This document shows positions 50,898 to 60,955 of a stretch of 64,000 nt of DNA, one piece after another. How positions within the stretch are numbered: position 1 is the first letter of the stretch; the number at the start of each line of letters is the position of its first letter. The notes under the pieces were generated by a model. It saw nothing but the letters and a program-made list of their open reading frames with translations, was not told where the DNA came from and did no database searches. A program made the translations under genes and the position numbers. Origin of the DNA: Pelagibacterium luteolum (GTDB taxonomy: Bacteria > Pseudomonadota > Alphaproteobacteria > Rhizobiales > Devosiaceae); NCBI RefSeq assembly GCF_900100665.1, contig NZ_FNCS01000008.1, forward strand, positions 1 to 64,000. The letters run 5' to 3'.

Positions 50898-51079
50898 GAT
50901 TGTTCTTGCTTGCCTTATGAGACTTGTGCCGGGAATCGTCTCGGGCAGATTCCCCCATACTCCGTGGAGCTGTTTTACCCGTTTTTGCCATCCGGGCAAG
51001 GTGAAACACCCGCGCGTCGCGCCGAAAGATCGCCACATATGTAATCGTGCAACACTTGCTAACCCCTTGATAGATCGCG

Positions 51080-52189
51080 CTAGACTAGGTCGTTCACCAA
51101 GGTGAAAACCATTAGCGTGCACACCAGTGCGAAGCCAATTCGGTAGCCGATTTCCTGCACTCGTTGGCTTAAAGGGCGCCCTCGGACAGCTTCGTAGAGG
51201 TAGTACATCAGGTGACCACCATCCAACATCGGTACTGGGAAGAGGTTAATTATGCCAATATTTAACGATAAAAGTGCCGCAAGGTTAACCAATGCTAACA
51301 GCCCTAACGTCGCGACCTCTCCTGACACTTGAGCCATACCGACCGGTCCGGCCACTTGATCGAGGTCGGCGCGACCAAGGAAGATGTCACCGAGGAAGGC
51401 CAGCGTGCGGTCTACGATGAACCATATTTCCTCGAACGTCATGCCGATGGCTTCGACAGGCCCAGGACGATAGAGCACGACGTCATTTTCACCAACATCG
51501 CGACTAACGCCGATCCGGCCCAGCTTCAACTCCCGGCCAAAGCGGGTGGTCGTGGTTTCCGTTTCAGGCACGAGAGAAAGGCTTTGGATTGCCCCTCCCC
51601 GCTCGACAATGACGGACACCTCGCGATTTGGTGCTGTCGAGATAATGCGCTGAACATCCTCGAAGCCGCGTATCTCATACCCATCGACCGTCAGGAATCT
51701 GTCGCCCGGTTCCAGCCCTGCAGCCGCTGCGGGCGACTCAGGCAAAACGTCCCCCACGACCGGGTCCAGCGTGAACCGGCCATAGCCGAGCAGCATGACG
51801 TAGAGGATCAGGAACGTAAAAATGACGTTGGCTGCTGGCCCGGCAACGACGATCGCCATGCGCTGCCAGACGGTCTTGTTTACAAATAGCGTCGACGCTG
51901 TCGCCGCATCGTATTTATCGACCACGTCAGGGTCCGGCATACTGGCTGCGTTCATGTCGCCGGTGAACTTTACGTATCCACCGAGCGGAATCGCTGCGAC
52001 TCGCCAACGCGTTCCGCGCCTATCGGTCCAGCCCAAGAGCTCGGGCCCGAACCCGATCGAGAAGGCGTCGACTGCGACACCGTTCCATCGCGCCACGAGA
52101 TAGTGGCCCATTTCGTGTACGAAAACGATTACGGTAAGGATGCACAGAAAGGGAATGATATAGTTGAGGTAGAACGGCAGCGAGCCCAT
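51080..52189 (-). CDS. rseP: RIP metalloprotease RseP
   Basis: Site-2 intramembrane protease cleaving anti-sigma factors or remnant signal peptides. From ATG 52189 the protein has 369 residues: first span with the zinc motif HEMGH (25-29), RWRVAAIPLGGYVKF loop, a PDZ domain (about 125-205, PAAAAGLEPGDRFLTVDGYEI), and the second zinc-site segment NLFPVPMLDGGHL. The ATG is preceded by AGGA at 8 nt; a TTG two codons upstream is too close to it. Typical neighbours are cdsA upstream and bamA downstream. Confidence 0.95.
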   Translation of the reverse strand: MGSLPFYLNYIIPFLCILTVIVFVHEMGHYLVARWNGVAVDAFSIGFGPELLGWTDRRGTRWRVAAIPLGGYVKFTGDMNAASMPDPDVVDKYDAATASTLFVNKTVWQRMAIVVAGPAANVIFTFLILYVMLLGYGRFTLDPVVGDVLPESPAAAAGLEPGDRFLTVDGYEIRGFEDVQRIISTAPNREVSVIVERGGAIQSLSLVPETETTTTRFGRELKLGRIGVSRDVGENDVVLYRPGPVEAIGMTFEEIWFIVDRTLAFLGDIFLGRADLDQVAGPVGMAQVSGEVATLGLLALVNLAALLSLNIGIINLFPVPMLDGGHLMYYLYEAVRGRPLSQRVQEIGYRIGFALVCTLMVFTLVNDLV

Positions 52190-52246
52190 AGCCAAGTTCC
52201 TATTTTGCCCGCTCGATCTGCTGGCACAATGTGTCGAAAACCAGTT

Positions 52247-53122
52247 CTACCAGAAGAGAATGCCTTGCGGCACCGCTCCAAGTCCCCGATGGGCGAGCCC
52301 GATCAACCACAGAACCATTCCGGCTGCCGTCAGACTGTCGATACGGTCCATCAATCCGCCGTGACCGGGGATGATGTCCCCACTATCCTTGACGGCAAAG
52401 CGGCGTTTGACTGCGCTCTCGGCCAAATCGCCAAGCTGGCTCGAAATCGAGACCAGCACGGAAATCAAGAGCCCGATCACGAATGGCGATGGTGTCTCTA
52501 ACGCCCACCCTGCGAGAAGCCAGACCCCGAGTCCGCTTAGCGTACCGAAAGCCAGTCCGCCGCCGGCACCCGACCAGGTCTTGGAGGGAGAGACGTCAGG
52601 GGACAGCTTCGTGCCGCCGAATATTCGGCCCACGAAATAAGCGCCGATATCGGTCATCCAAACCACCGATAGCAAGAAGAGCCCCGCCCAGAAGCCGACC
52701 CAGGAACTCCCGCGGATCGCGAGAAAGGCGATCGTCGCCAACCCAAAAAATATAACGCCGGCGACACGCCAATGGCGGTTAGGCGCTCTTGCGGCCGCCG
52801 CAAATACGACGGCAAACACAAAGATCACCGTGCTCGCCCAAGCTCCATTCATAGGATGCGCAACAGCGATCAAAGCAATCAATCCCATGATGGGAACAGC
52901 CGGCCACGCTGAGTGCTTGCCGGTGATCATGATCTCCCACTCACGATATGCGCCGGCCATGACCAGCGCAATCACCAAGGCAAACGGCAACCAGCCCGCC
53001 GCCAGCGCTATTGCCGTCAGCGGTATAAGGGCCATAGCTGAAAGCAGCCGAGGAAGCAGGTCTGGGCCGAACGGCCAGAGCTTAGCCAGTTTCTTGTCTG
53101 CCCTGCCGGGTTTCTGCGTCAC
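52247..53122 (-). CDS. cdsA: Phosphatidate cytidylyltransferase
   Basis: Makes CDP-diacylglycerol for phospholipid synthesis in the inner membrane. The 291-residue protein has about eight hydrophobic spans and the family signature near the end (LGDLAESAVKRRFAVKDSG, then IPGHGGLMDRIDSL) carrying the metal-binding acids. The start is GTG at 53122 overlapping the uppS stop (GTGA). It forms the conserved set frr-uppS-cdsA-rseP-bamA. Confidence 0.95.
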   Translation of the reverse strand: MTQKPGRADKKLAKLWPFGPDLLPRLLSAMALIPLTAIALAAGWLPFALVIALVMAGAYREWEIMITGKHSAWPAVPIMGLIALIAVAHPMNGAWASTVIFVFAVVFAAAARAPNRHWRVAGVIFFGLATIAFLAIRGSSWVGFWAGLFLLSVVWMTDIGAYFVGRIFGGTKLSPDVSPSKTWSGAGGGLAFGTLSGLGVWLLAGWALETPSPFVIGLLISVLVSISSQLGDLAESAVKRRFAVKDSGDIIPGHGGLMDRIDSLTAAGMVLWLIGLAHRGLGAVPQGILFW

Positions 53123-53868
53123 GACCCGACACCGCCAAACCTTCTGTCGCGCAAGCTGTAAACCTTGAGCGCTTTAACGAACACCGCCTCATCAAAATCA
53201 GGCCAGTTCTCATCGATAAAAACGAGCTCAGCGTAAGCCGACTGCCAAAGCAGGAAATTCGACAGACGCATCTCACCACTCGTTCTCAGTATAAGATCTG
53301 GGTCGGGAACTCCAAACGTGTCGAGATGCTTCTCAATCAGCGCTTCATCAATTGCGTCCGGCGCCAGTTCCCCTAACGCGACCTTCCTTGCAATCGCTCG
53401 CGCAGCACGAGCGATTTCAACCTTGGCGCCATAGTTGAATGCGATGAGCAGGTCGAGCCCGTCATTGCTAGCTGTGCGCCTCTCGACCTCCTCGATTATG
53501 CCCAACAGACCCGAATCCAGTCCGTCGCGCACGCCGATGATCCGGACCTTCACGTTTTGCTCTGCAAGCCGATCGAGATCAGATGCCACGAACCGCCGCA
53601 ACAGCCCGAATATGAACTTGATCTCATCGGGTGGTCGGCGCCAGTTCTCTGCGCTGAAGCTAAAAAGGGTCAGGCACTCTACCTGATAGTCGATCGCGAG
53701 TTTTACGATACGGCGCACGGCCTCCACACCTGCTCGATGACCGTCAGAGCGCGAGAGGCCGCGCTGCTTCGCCCAACGACCGTTGCCGTCCATGATGACG
53801 CCGATATGACGCGGGATTTTGAGGCCCTCGGCGCGCTCTATCGGTATTGCAGCCGGTTGTGTCGACAT
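53119..53868 (-). CDS. uppS: Isoprenyl transferase (undecaprenyl diphosphate synthase)
   Basis: Builds the C55 carrier lipid for peptidoglycan and O-antigen from IPP and FPP. From ATG 53868 the protein has 249 residues, with catalytic D27 in IMDGNGRWAKQRG, SAENWRRPPDEI and the RTSGEMRLSNFLLWQ substrate site. GAGG precedes ATG 53868 at 6 nt; a TTG five codons upstream is the less likely alternative. It links the MEP-pathway product (ispDF is also in this window) to cell-wall synthesis. Confidence 0.96.
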   Translation of the reverse strand: MSTQPAAIPIERAEGLKIPRHIGVIMDGNGRWAKQRGLSRSDGHRAGVEAVRRIVKLAIDYQVECLTLFSFSAENWRRPPDEIKFIFGLLRRFVASDLDRLAEQNVKVRIIGVRDGLDSGLLGIIEEVERRTASNDGLDLLIAFNYGAKVEIARAARAIARKVALGELAPDAIDEALIEKHLDTFGVPDPDLILRTSGEMRLSNFLLWQSAYAELVFIDENWPDFDEAVFVKALKVYSLRDRRFGGVGS

Positions 53869-53904
53869 CGCGCCCCTCGGCAAACGGTCAGAACGGGATC
53901 GCCG

Positions 53905-54465
53905 TTAGACGTGCATGATTTCCTGTTCTTTCGCTGCGACCAGCGTATCGATCTCGGCAATGGTCTCGTCGGTAGCCTTCTGAACCTTGTCGGTATTGAC
54001 CCGAGCCTCATCCTGGCTCATGTCGCCATCCTTCTCGAGTTTGCGCAACAGCTCGATACCATCGCGACGGACGTGACGAACTGCGACACGCGCCTGCTCT
54101 GCATACTGGTGAGCGACCTTGGTCAATTCGCGGCGACGCTCTTCGTTGAGCTCCGGCAGAGGCACACGGATGATCTGCCCTTCCCCCATCGGGTTAAGTC
54201 CCAGCGAGGATTCCCGAATGGCTTTTTCGACAGCGTTGGCCATCGATCGGTCCCAGACCTGCACACTCAGCATGCGCGGTTCAGGAACCGTGACGGTAGC
54301 CACCTGATTCAGCGGCATCATCGAGCCATATGCATCCACCTGGATGGGCTCAAGCAGACTGGCACTAGCCCGTCCCGTACGCAGCCCAGCGAGATCGCCC
54401 TTCATCGACTCGATCGACTTTTGCATACGCGAGCGTAAGCTTTCGAGTGAAAACGAATCCGACAT
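53905..54465 (-). CDS. frr: Ribosome recycling factor
   Basis: Splits post-termination ribosomes together with EF-G. From ATG 54465 the protein has 186 residues and shows the family helices [64 protein letters not shown] and [19 protein letters not shown] 6 nt before 54465 sets the start; the frame extension into pyrH is not used. It lies 82 bp after pyrH. Confidence 0.96.
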   Translation of the reverse strand: MSDSFSLESLRSRMQKSIESMKGDLAGLRTGRASASLLEPIQVDAYGSMMPLNQVATVTVPEPRMLSVQVWDRSMANAVEKAIRESSLGLNPMGEGQIIRVPLPELNEERRRELTKVAHQYAEQARVAVRHVRRDGIELLRKLEKDGDMSQDEARVNTDKVQKATDETIAEIDTLVAAKEQEIMHV

Positions 54466-54547
54466 ATGTTTCTCCCGGTCAGTGTCAGCGCATAAGCGCC
54501 GCAGGCGGGCTTTAGCCCGGCCAGAATTGATCTTTGGTCGGACGTCG

Positions 54548-55261
54548 TCAACCCACGCGTGTGCTTGGCGTACGCCCTTCGATGACACCCACAAGCCCGT
54601 CATCGGCAGATAAGGCATAGACGATGATGGGCAAGCCATTGTCGCGCGCAAGCGCGAAGGCGGCCGTGTCCATGACCCTCAGGTCCTTCATGATGACGTC
54701 TTCGTGAGAAATGGTTTCGTAGCGTTCGGCGGTCGGGTCCTGAACGGGGTCGGCAGAATAAACGCCGTCCACTTTGGTTCCCTTCAGCAAGACATCGCAC
54801 TTCAGCTCGATAGCTTTCAGCGCCGCTGCCGTATCGGTCGTGAAGAACGGATTCCCGGTACCGCCGGCGCATATCACCGTCGCTCCGCCCTCAAGAGCGG
54901 AAATTGCGCCACGCTGCGTAAAGGTATCGCAGATCGAGGGCATCGAGACCGATGAGAAGACATGGGAACGTCCACCTGCCCTCCGAATGGCATCGCCGAG
55001 GGCCAGTGAATTGATCACCGTGCCGAGCATGCCCATGTGATCGCCGATCACACGATCCCCGCCCTTGGCCGCCACGGCCATGCCGCGAAAGATATTGCCG
55101 CCGCCGATAACGATGGCAACCTGAATACCCATACGGGTCAGATCGACGATCTGGCGCGCAATGTCGTTGAGGAAAAGCGGCTCGATACCATATGACTGGT
55201 CTCCGGCGAGGGCTTCGCCGGAGACCTTTAACAAGACGCGTGAATAGCCGGTCCTGGACAT
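54548..55261 (-). CDS. pyrH: UMP kinase
   Basis: Phosphorylates UMP to UDP for nucleotide supply. The 237-residue amino-acid-kinase-fold protein has [11 protein letters not shown] at the N-terminus, [45 protein letters not shown] and [14 protein letters not shown]. It starts at ATG 55261 after AGGA at 7 nt, 57 bp downstream of tsf. With pyrG it places both UTP/CTP-supply enzymes in this window. Confidence 0.96.
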   Translation of the reverse strand: MSRTGYSRVLLKVSGEALAGDQSYGIEPLFLNDIARQIVDLTRMGIQVAIVIGGGNIFRGMAVAAKGGDRVIGDHMGMLGTVINSLALGDAIRRAGGRSHVFSSVSMPSICDTFTQRGAISALEGGATVICAGGTGNPFFTTDTAAALKAIELKCDVLLKGTKVDGVYSADPVQDPTAERYETISHEDVIMKDLRVMDTAAFALARDNGLPIIVYALSADDGLVGVIEGRTPSTRVG

Positions 55262-55297
55262 GGAGTTGTCCTGCCTCCGAGTTACGCGAAAACCGAA

Positions 55298-55314
55298 TCC
55301 GAAATAATTTCGGA
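55298..55314 (-). terminator. Weak hairpin between tsf and pyrH
   Basis: TCCGAAA-TAA-TTTCGGA lies 4 bp after the tsf stop; on the minus strand TTCGGTTTTCG follows. Probably a partial terminator or a processing/attenuation stem inside the operon. Confidence 0.4.
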
Positions 55315-55318
55315 GACG

Positions 55319-56245
55319 TTACGCGGTGCCTGCGGCTGCGGCAACCTCAGCGGCAAAGTCGGACTGCTGCTTTTCGATGCCTTCACCAAGCGCAAAGAGC
55401 ACGAAGCCCGTGACCTTGATCGGTGCGCCAACGTCGGTTTCGGCATTCTTGACAGCCTGCTCGACGGTATTTTCGCCGTCGATGACGAAGGTCTGCGCCA
55501 GGAGCGTCACTTCTTCGTAGTACTTGCGAATGCGGCCTTCGACCATCTTTTCGATGATGTTATCCGGCTTGCCTGACTGACGCGCCTGCTCACTGAATAC
55601 CGAACGCTCGCGCTCCACAGCCTCGGGATCGAGATCATCAGACGAAAGGGAAAGCGGCTTGGTTGCAGCGACGTGCATCGCAACCTGACGACCGAGAGCT
55701 TCAAGCTTTGCCTTGTCGCCAGTCGACTCCAGACCAACGAGCACGCCGATACGCCCAAGACCTTCGGAAATCGCCGAGTGGACGTACGATCCGACCACAC
55801 CTTCATTGACTTCTAGGACGGCCGCGCGGCGAAGCGTCATGTTCTCGCCGATCTTGGCGATGGCTTCAGTCAGTTCTTCGGAGACGGTGCGGCCGGTGCC
55901 GGGAAAATCGGCCTTACCTAGTGCTTCGACTTCACCATTCACATCAAGCGCAATCTTGGAAGCGTTGCGAACGATCGACTGGAACTGCTCGTTGCGCGCA
56001 ACGAAGTCAGTCTCGGAGTTTATTTCGACGATGGCAGCGCGCTTGCCGTCGGTTGCAACACCGACCAGACCTTCAGCTGCGACGCGATCTGACTTCTTTG
56101 CGGCCTTGGCCAAGCCCTTCGAGCGGAGCCAGTCAACCGCCGCTTCGATGTCGCCATTGGTTTCGGTGAGGGCCTTCTTGCAGTCCATCATGCCCACGCC
56201 GGTCATTTCGCGGAGCGTTTTTACGTCTGCTGCACTGATTGACAT
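55319..56245 (-). CDS. tsf: Translation elongation factor Ts
   Basis: Guanine-nucleotide exchange factor for EF-Tu. The 308-residue protein has the N-terminal signature [19 protein letters not shown], the core with [10 protein letters not shown] and HVAATKPL, and the C-terminal module ([18 protein letters not shown]). ATG 56245 follows GAGG at 7 nt. The gap from rpsB contains a GC-rich 8-bp hairpin (CCCGCGCC/GGCGCGGG, 56273-56291) without a T-run. Confidence 0.97.
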   Translation of the reverse strand: MSISAADVKTLREMTGVGMMDCKKALTETNGDIEAAVDWLRSKGLAKAAKKSDRVAAEGLVGVATDGKRAAIVEINSETDFVARNEQFQSIVRNASKIALDVNGEVEALGKADFPGTGRTVSEELTEAIAKIGENMTLRRAAVLEVNEGVVGSYVHSAISEGLGRIGVLVGLESTGDKAKLEALGRQVAMHVAATKPLSLSSDDLDPEAVERERSVFSEQARQSGKPDNIIEKMVEGRIRKYYEEVTLLAQTFVIDGENTVEQAVKNAETDVGAPIKVTGFVLFALGEGIEKQQSDFAAEVAAAAGTA

Positions 56246-56341
56246 CTCGATACCTCTTTGTCTGCCCTCACACCCGCGCCAGCGGCGCGGGGTTCAAGCA
56301 CGGATAAATGGAAAGTCGTGTCGAAGAGATGACGCCCAGGC

Positions 56342-57127
56342 TTACGCCTGAGCGGCTTCACCTTCTGGCTGAGCGGCTTCGAGAGCAGGCTCTTCAAGCA
56401 CTTCCGTCGAAGCGCCAAGGTCACGGCCCATGGACGACGACGAACGCGCAATACCGTCGATCGCGGCCTTGGAAACCAGCGACAGATAAAGCTCAAGCGC
56501 ACGCGAAGCGTCGTCATTGCCCGGAATTGCGTAATCGACAGCGTCGGGATCGCAATTTGTGTCGACGATAGCAACGACCGGAATGCCCAGACGACGGGCT
56601 TCCTTGATCGCATTGGCTTCCTTATTGGTGTCGATCACGAACATCAGGTTCGGAATATTGCCCATGTCCTTGATACCGCCCAGGTCGCGCTCGAGACGCT
56701 CCTGCTCGCGGCTGCGCTGCAGACGTTCGCGCTTGGTCAGCCCCGTAGCACCTTCGGCCTGAAGGGCTTCGAGTTCGCGCAGGCGAGCGATCGAGTTCGA
56801 AATCGTCTGCCAGTTGGTCAGCATACCGCCGAGCCAACGCGAGTTGACGTAATACTGCGCGCTCTGGCGAGCGGCTTCCGCAACGAGCGGGGCGGCCTGG
56901 CGCTTGGTGCCGACGAACAGCACGCGACCGCCATCTGCGACCGTGTCGCTGATCAGCTGAAGAGCGCGATAAAGCGCCGGAACAGTCTGGCTGAGATCGA
57001 GAATGTGGACGTCGTTGCGAACACCGAAGATGTAGCGTTCCATCTTGGGGTTCCAGCGGTGCTTCTGGTGGCCGAAGTGAACGCCGGCCTCAAGCAATTG
57101 ACGCATGGAAAAATCTGGCAAAGCCAT
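56342..57127 (-). CDS. rpsB: Small ribosomal subunit protein S2
   Basis: 30S subunit protein. The 261-residue protein starts [20 protein letters not shown] (family N-terminus) and has [51 protein letters not shown] and [11 protein letters not shown]. An acidic Ala/Glu tail of about 25 residues follows the conserved part. It is preceded by a leader of about 110 nt that contains a terminator-like hairpin, and followed by tsf, the universal partner. Confidence 0.97.
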   Translation of the reverse strand: MALPDFSMRQLLEAGVHFGHQKHRWNPKMERYIFGVRNDVHILDLSQTVPALYRALQLISDTVADGGRVLFVGTKRQAAPLVAEAARQSAQYYVNSRWLGGMLTNWQTISNSIARLRELEALQAEGATGLTKRERLQRSREQERLERDLGGIKDMGNIPNLMFVIDTNKEANAIKEARRLGIPVVAIVDTNCDPDAVDYAIPGNDDASRALELYLSLVSKAAIDGIARSSSSMGRDLGASTEVLEEPALEAAQPEGEAAQA

Positions 57128-57160
57128 TGGGTAGTCTCCTTAACCGGTTATGCCTCTGCA

Positions 57161-57186
57161 AAGAAAAAGAGGCGGGACATCCCGCC
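57161..57186 (-). terminator. Terminator-like hairpin in the rpsB leader
   Basis: GGCGGGA (57171-57177) pairs with TCCCGCC (57180-57186); on the minus strand TCTTTTTCTT follows. It sits between the candidate rpsB promoter and the rpsB start, so it may be an attenuator. It could also simply end dnaE transcription. Confidence 0.65.
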
Positions 57187-57244
57187 ACCGGACGGATCCG
57201 TTCATTCACGGAGCCAGTCTTTGCATGTGGATTTGACGACGCGC

Positions 57245-57273
57245 GCTATACCGCACGATCGCAAGGATAGCAA
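57245..57273 (-). promoter_or_regulatory. Candidate rpsB-tsf promoter
   Basis: On the minus strand TTGCTA (57273-57268), 17-bp spacer, TATAGC (57250-57245). It lies between the dnaE stop and rpsB and would give a leader of about 110 nt. Confidence 0.55.
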
Positions 57274-57287
57274 GCCTTTGAGCCCTA

Positions 57288-60200
57288 TCAGTTGAGTCTA
57301 ACGTCGACCACACCCGTGATCGCTTTGAGCCCGCCGGCCAATTGGGGCGTCAGCCGGAAATGACCCGGCAGTTCGACCTCATACTCACGCTCGCCCTGAT
57401 CACGGACCAATACGAGACTCACAACCCCCTCCCCGCCACGCTGCAACTGGTTCTTGATCGGGGCGAGGCATTTCTCATTACCAGCGAAAATGGTCATGCG
57501 CCGTCCGAGCTTTTCGACGGATGCGTCGATCGGCTCGCAAGTCAGAAGCCGAAGCCTCACACCATCCGGGCGCGAATCGGCGCCAACCTCAATGACCACC
57601 GAGCGGCCCGCTTCTAGCCAACGCCCATAATCCGCAATCTGCTCGGAAAAGGCGATGCACTCATACGACCCGCTGGGATCGGAGAACATCATGATCGCCA
57701 TCGTCGAACCCTTGCGGGTTTTCCGATCCTGACGAGATATCAATGTTCCTGCCAATCGACCGGCCACGGCACCATTGCGAGCTGACCGCTCGAAGGTCGC
57801 CCATTGCTGAACGCGAAGCTTTTCAAACATCTCGGCATAATCATCGAGGGGGTGCGCGGACAGATAGAAACCGATCGCTGAATGTTCACGGGCAAGACGT
57901 TCAGTCAGTGTCCATGGTGCCGCACTTTCAGGAAGATTGATCGCCTGTGGTTGCGTTGAGGCGAACATATCCTCGATACCGTCAACCCGACCACTGGTTT
58001 CACGCTGTGCGGTGCTGACGATCGTATCGATTACTCCGATCATCTGCTCACGTCTCTTGGTGAACTGGTCGAAGGCTCCCGCATTGACCAGCGTCTCGAG
58101 TGTACGCTTGTTGACGATCTTGGGGTCAATACGGCTCGCAAAATCTGCAAGATCATTGAACGGCCGCCCGGCACGGATTTCGACGATATGCTCGGCAACC
58201 TGCCGCCCCACGCCTTTGACGGCACAGAGCGAATAGAGAATACGGCCGTCCTTCACCGAGAAATTGATATCAGAGCGGTTGATGCAAGGCGGCACCACCT
58301 CGATGCCCTTTTTCTGCGCCTCGCGGCGGAAATCGGACAGCTTGTCGGTCTGCGCCATGTCTAGCGTCATCGACGCGGCATAGAATTGTTCGGGGAAATG
58401 GGTCTTGAGGTAGGCCGTCTGGTACGAAACCCAAGCGTAAGCTGCAGCGTGGCTTTTGTTGAAGCCGTAATTGGCGAACTTGGCGAGCAGGTCGAAGATC
58501 TGGTCGGCCAGACCTTTTTTGAGACCGCTGGCAATCGCGCCCTCCTGAAAACGGACGCGTTGCTTGTCCATCTCCGCCTTGATCTTCTTGCCCATCGCGC
58601 GCCGCAGCATATCGGCTTCACCGAGTGAATAGCCCGAAAGGAGCTGGGCGATCTGCATCACCTGTTCCTGATAGACGATGATGCCGTAGGTTTCATCGAG
58701 GACCGCGGCCAGTTTCTCGTGCGGATATTCAACTTTTTCCTTGCCGTGCTTACGATTGATGAAGCTCGGGATATTGTCCATCGGACCCGGCCGATAGAGC
58801 GCGTTCATCGCGATGAGATCTTCGATCCGGTCGGGCTTGAGTTCGACCAGCGCACGACGCATACCCGGACTTTCAAACTGGAAAATGCCGTAAGTGTCGC
58901 CATCGGAATAAAGCTTGTAGGTCGGGGCATCTTCCAAAGGAATGGCATCGATATCGATTTCGACCCCGGTCTCCCGCACCATCTCGACAGCATAGCGAAT
59001 GGTGGTGAGCGTCTTGAGGCCCAGAAAGTCGAACTTTACCAAGCCCGCCGGCTCGACCCATTTCAAATTGTACTGGGTAACCGGCATATCCGATCGCGGA
59101 TCGCGGTAGAGGGGCAATAGTTTTTGCAGCGGCCGGTCACCAATCACGATACCCGCAGCATGGGTCGATGCATGCCGGAACAGCCCCTCGAGCTTGCCGG
59201 CAATGCGCAGCAACTCGGCGACCGTCTCGTCTTCGTCACGCATCATCTGAAGTCGCGGCTCATCAGTGATTGCCTGCGCCAATGTGACCGGATTTGCTGG
59301 ATTATTTGGGACCAGCTTACAGATGCGATCCACCTGCCCATAGGGCATCTGCAGTACCCGACCGACATCGCGGAGCGCTGCGCGTGGCTGGAGCGTTCCA
59401 AAGGTTATGATCTGCGCGACCTGATCGAAGCCATACTTGTCCTGGACGTATTGAATGACCTCCTCGCGCCGCTCCTGACAGAAGTCGATATCGAAGTCGG
59501 GCATCGAAACGCGTTCTGGGTTCAAGAACCGCTCAAACAGCAAATCATAGCGCAAAGGGTCGAGATCGGTGATGGTCAGCGCATAGGCGACAAGCGAACC
59601 GGCACCCGAACCACGACCTGGGCCGACCGGTATACCATGCGCCTTAGCCCACTTGATAAAGTCTGCGACGATAAGAAAGTAGCCGGGAAACTTCATGTCC
59701 CGGATAACCTTCAGTTCAAACTCCAGCCGGTCCTCATACTGGCCGGCGCTGCGATCCGGCGCATGCCCATGCAGTTCCAGACGCTGTTTGAGGCCCTCAC
59801 GCGCCTGACGCGCCAATTCCTCGCCCTCGGCAAAGACCGCTTCTTCGTCACTAACGTTTTCGGCAGCCGCGAACTTGGGCAGGATAGGATCGAGCGTGTG
59901 CGGGCGGTAGCTGCACCGTTGGGCGATCTCGATCGTGTTTTCGATAGCCTCAGGCAAATCGGAAAACAGCGCGATCATCTCATCGCGCGACTTAAAATAA
60001 TGCTGATCTGACAGGCGCCTACGCTCGGTTTGGGCTACTACAGAGCCCGAGGCAATTGCGAGCAGTGCATCGTGAGAATCGTAGTCGTCCTGCGCAGGAA
60101 AGTAGGGCTCGTTGGTCGCGACTAACGGCAGATCCAGCGCATAGGCTAGTTCAATAAGGCGTGGCTCAACTGCGTTCTCCACCGGGCGGTCGTGGCGCTG

Positions 60201-60731
60201 GATCTCGACGTAGAGCCGATCACCGAAAATGCGCTTGAGAACCCGCATACGATCGTCAGCCTGAACGTCCAGTCCGGCAGCGATGTAGGGATCGATGGCG
60301 CCTTCCGGGCCGCCGGTTAGGCAGATGAGGCCGGAGGCGTGATCGACGAGCCAATCGATGTGCGCCGCAGTCCGGCTGTCGCTTCCTTTGAGGTAAGCCT
60401 TTGATACCAATTCGGAAAGATTGGCGAAGCCGGTTTCGTTCGTCGCGATCAGAACGACGCCGCCCTTGCCCAGATTGACGCGATCGGAGGGTTTATCCTC
60501 GTCAGCGCCGAAATCGATAACCAGTTCACATCCGATGATCGGCTGGATGCCCTTGCCTGACGCCTTCTCGGAAAACTCCAATGCTCCGAAGAGGTTATTG
60601 GTGTCAGCGATACCGATTGCGGGCTGATGATCGGCCTTGGCGAGGTCCAGAATCTTGCCCAAAGGCAATGCGCCCTCAAGAAGGGAAAAGGCTGAGTGGA
60701 CGTGGAGATGAACGAAGCCGGGGCCGGACAT
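57288..60731 (-). CDS. dnaE: DNA polymerase III subunit alpha (replicative, DnaE1)
   Basis: Catalytic subunit of the replicative polymerase. From ATG 60731 the protein has 1147 residues: PHP domain (FVHLHVHSAFSLLEGALPL, GIADTNNLFGALEF), polymerase core with GRGSGAGSLVAYALTITDLD and the catalytic acids in MPDFDIDFCQERR, helix-hairpin-helix region (CAVKGVGRQVAEHIVE), and a C-terminal OB-fold (MAIMMFSDPSGSYECIAFSE). AGGA 7 nt before 60731 decides the start over an ATG 14 codons upstream. Length and the proS-lolCD neighbourhood mark it as DnaE1, not the mutagenic DnaE2. It lies 93 bp downstream of the small SOS-box gene. Confidence 0.96.
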   Translation of the reverse strand: MSGPGFVHLHVHSAFSLLEGALPLGKILDLAKADHQPAIGIADTNNLFGALEFSEKASGKGIQPIIGCELVIDFGADEDKPSDRVNLGKGGVVLIATNETGFANLSELVSKAYLKGSDSRTAAHIDWLVDHASGLICLTGGPEGAIDPYIAAGLDVQADDRMRVLKRIFGDRLYVEIQRHDRPVENAVEPRLIELAYALDLPLVATNEPYFPAQDDYDSHDALLAIASGSVVAQTERRRLSDQHYFKSRDEMIALFSDLPEAIENTIEIAQRCSYRPHTLDPILPKFAAAENVSDEEAVFAEGEELARQAREGLKQRLELHGHAPDRSAGQYEDRLEFELKVIRDMKFPGYFLIVADFIKWAKAHGIPVGPGRGSGAGSLVAYALTITDLDPLRYDLLFERFLNPERVSMPDFDIDFCQERREEVIQYVQDKYGFDQVAQIITFGTLQPRAALRDVGRVLQMPYGQVDRICKLVPNNPANPVTLAQAITDEPRLQMMRDEDETVAELLRIAGKLEGLFRHASTHAAGIVIGDRPLQKLLPLYRDPRSDMPVTQYNLKWVEPAGLVKFDFLGLKTLTTIRYAVEMVRETGVEIDIDAIPLEDAPTYKLYSDGDTYGIFQFESPGMRRALVELKPDRIEDLIAMNALYRPGPMDNIPSFINRKHGKEKVEYPHEKLAAVLDETYGIIVYQEQVMQIAQLLSGYSLGEADMLRRAMGKKIKAEMDKQRVRFQEGAIASGLKKGLADQIFDLLAKFANYGFNKSHAAAYAWVSYQTAYLKTHFPEQFYAASMTLDMAQTDKLSDFRREAQKKGIEVVPPCINRSDINFSVKDGRILYSLCAVKGVGRQVAEHIVEIRAGRPFNDLADFASRIDPKIVNKRTLETLVNAGAFDQFTKRREQMIGVIDTIVSTAQRETSGRVDGIEDMFASTQPQAINLPESAAPWTLTERLAREHSAIGFYLSAHPLDDYAEMFEKLRVQQWATFERSARNGAVAGRLAGTLISRQDRKTRKGSTMAIMMFSDPSGSYECIAFSEQIADYGRWLEAGRSVVIEVGADSRPDGVRLRLLTCEPIDASVEKLGRRMTIFAGNEKCLAPIKNQLQRGGEGVVSLVLVRDQGEREYEVELPGHFRLTPQLAGGLKAITGVVDVRLN

Positions 60732-60783
60732 TAATGGGTCCTGATCACGAGAATTACGGACGCAATTTGCCATTCGTAGCGCT

Positions 60784-60810
60784 CATAAGCCACCTTCGTG
60801 GTCGCTTATG
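60784..60810. other. Hairpin between the small membrane-protein gene and dnaE
   Basis: CATAAG (60784-60789) and CTTATG (60805-60810) enclose CCAC-CTTC-GTGG with a small bulge. It could be a processing or partial-termination stem separating the two genes; no T-run follows on the minus strand. Confidence 0.4.
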
Positions 60811-60824
60811 CACAGGATGGGGAA

Positions 60825-60923
60825 TCACGAAAGGTACGTGATCATATCCAAATAGAACAGCGTGACGCCACCAAACGCGGTGAGCGAAACCAGGGCCATG
60901 AAATCCTTGACGAAATCGAGCAT
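60825..60923 (-). CDS. 32-residue single-span membrane protein with LexA-box promoter
   Basis: Not a gene I recognise by name. ATG 60923 follows a strong GGAGG at 5 nt and opens a 33-codon frame. The protein begins MLDFVKDF, continues with a hydrophobic stretch (about residues 9-25, MALVSLTAFGGVTLFYL) and ends DMITYLS. One membrane span with a short charged N-terminus is predicted. The promoter upstream has a perfect LexA site in its spacer, so damage-induced expression is inferred. In size, topology and control it resembles the idea of Caulobacter SidA, a 29-residue SOS-induced division inhibitor in the inner membrane; no sequence kinship is claimed. It precedes dnaE by 93 bp on the same strand. 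Confidence 0.7.
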   Translation of the reverse strand: MLDFVKDFMALVSLTAFGGVTLFYLDMITYLS

Positions 60924-60955
60924 GGGAACCTCCAACACGGTGTTTATGTTTTGTT

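Noticed and set aside
50898-51122. N-terminal extension of bamA
   Set aside because: The extra 75 residues have no signal peptide and would overlap the rseP stop; a typical signal peptide begins at ATG 50897.
54466-54651. N-terminal extension of frr into pyrH
   Set aside because: GGGAG and the conserved start [10 protein letters not shown] lie at 54465; the extension overlaps real pyrH coding sequence.
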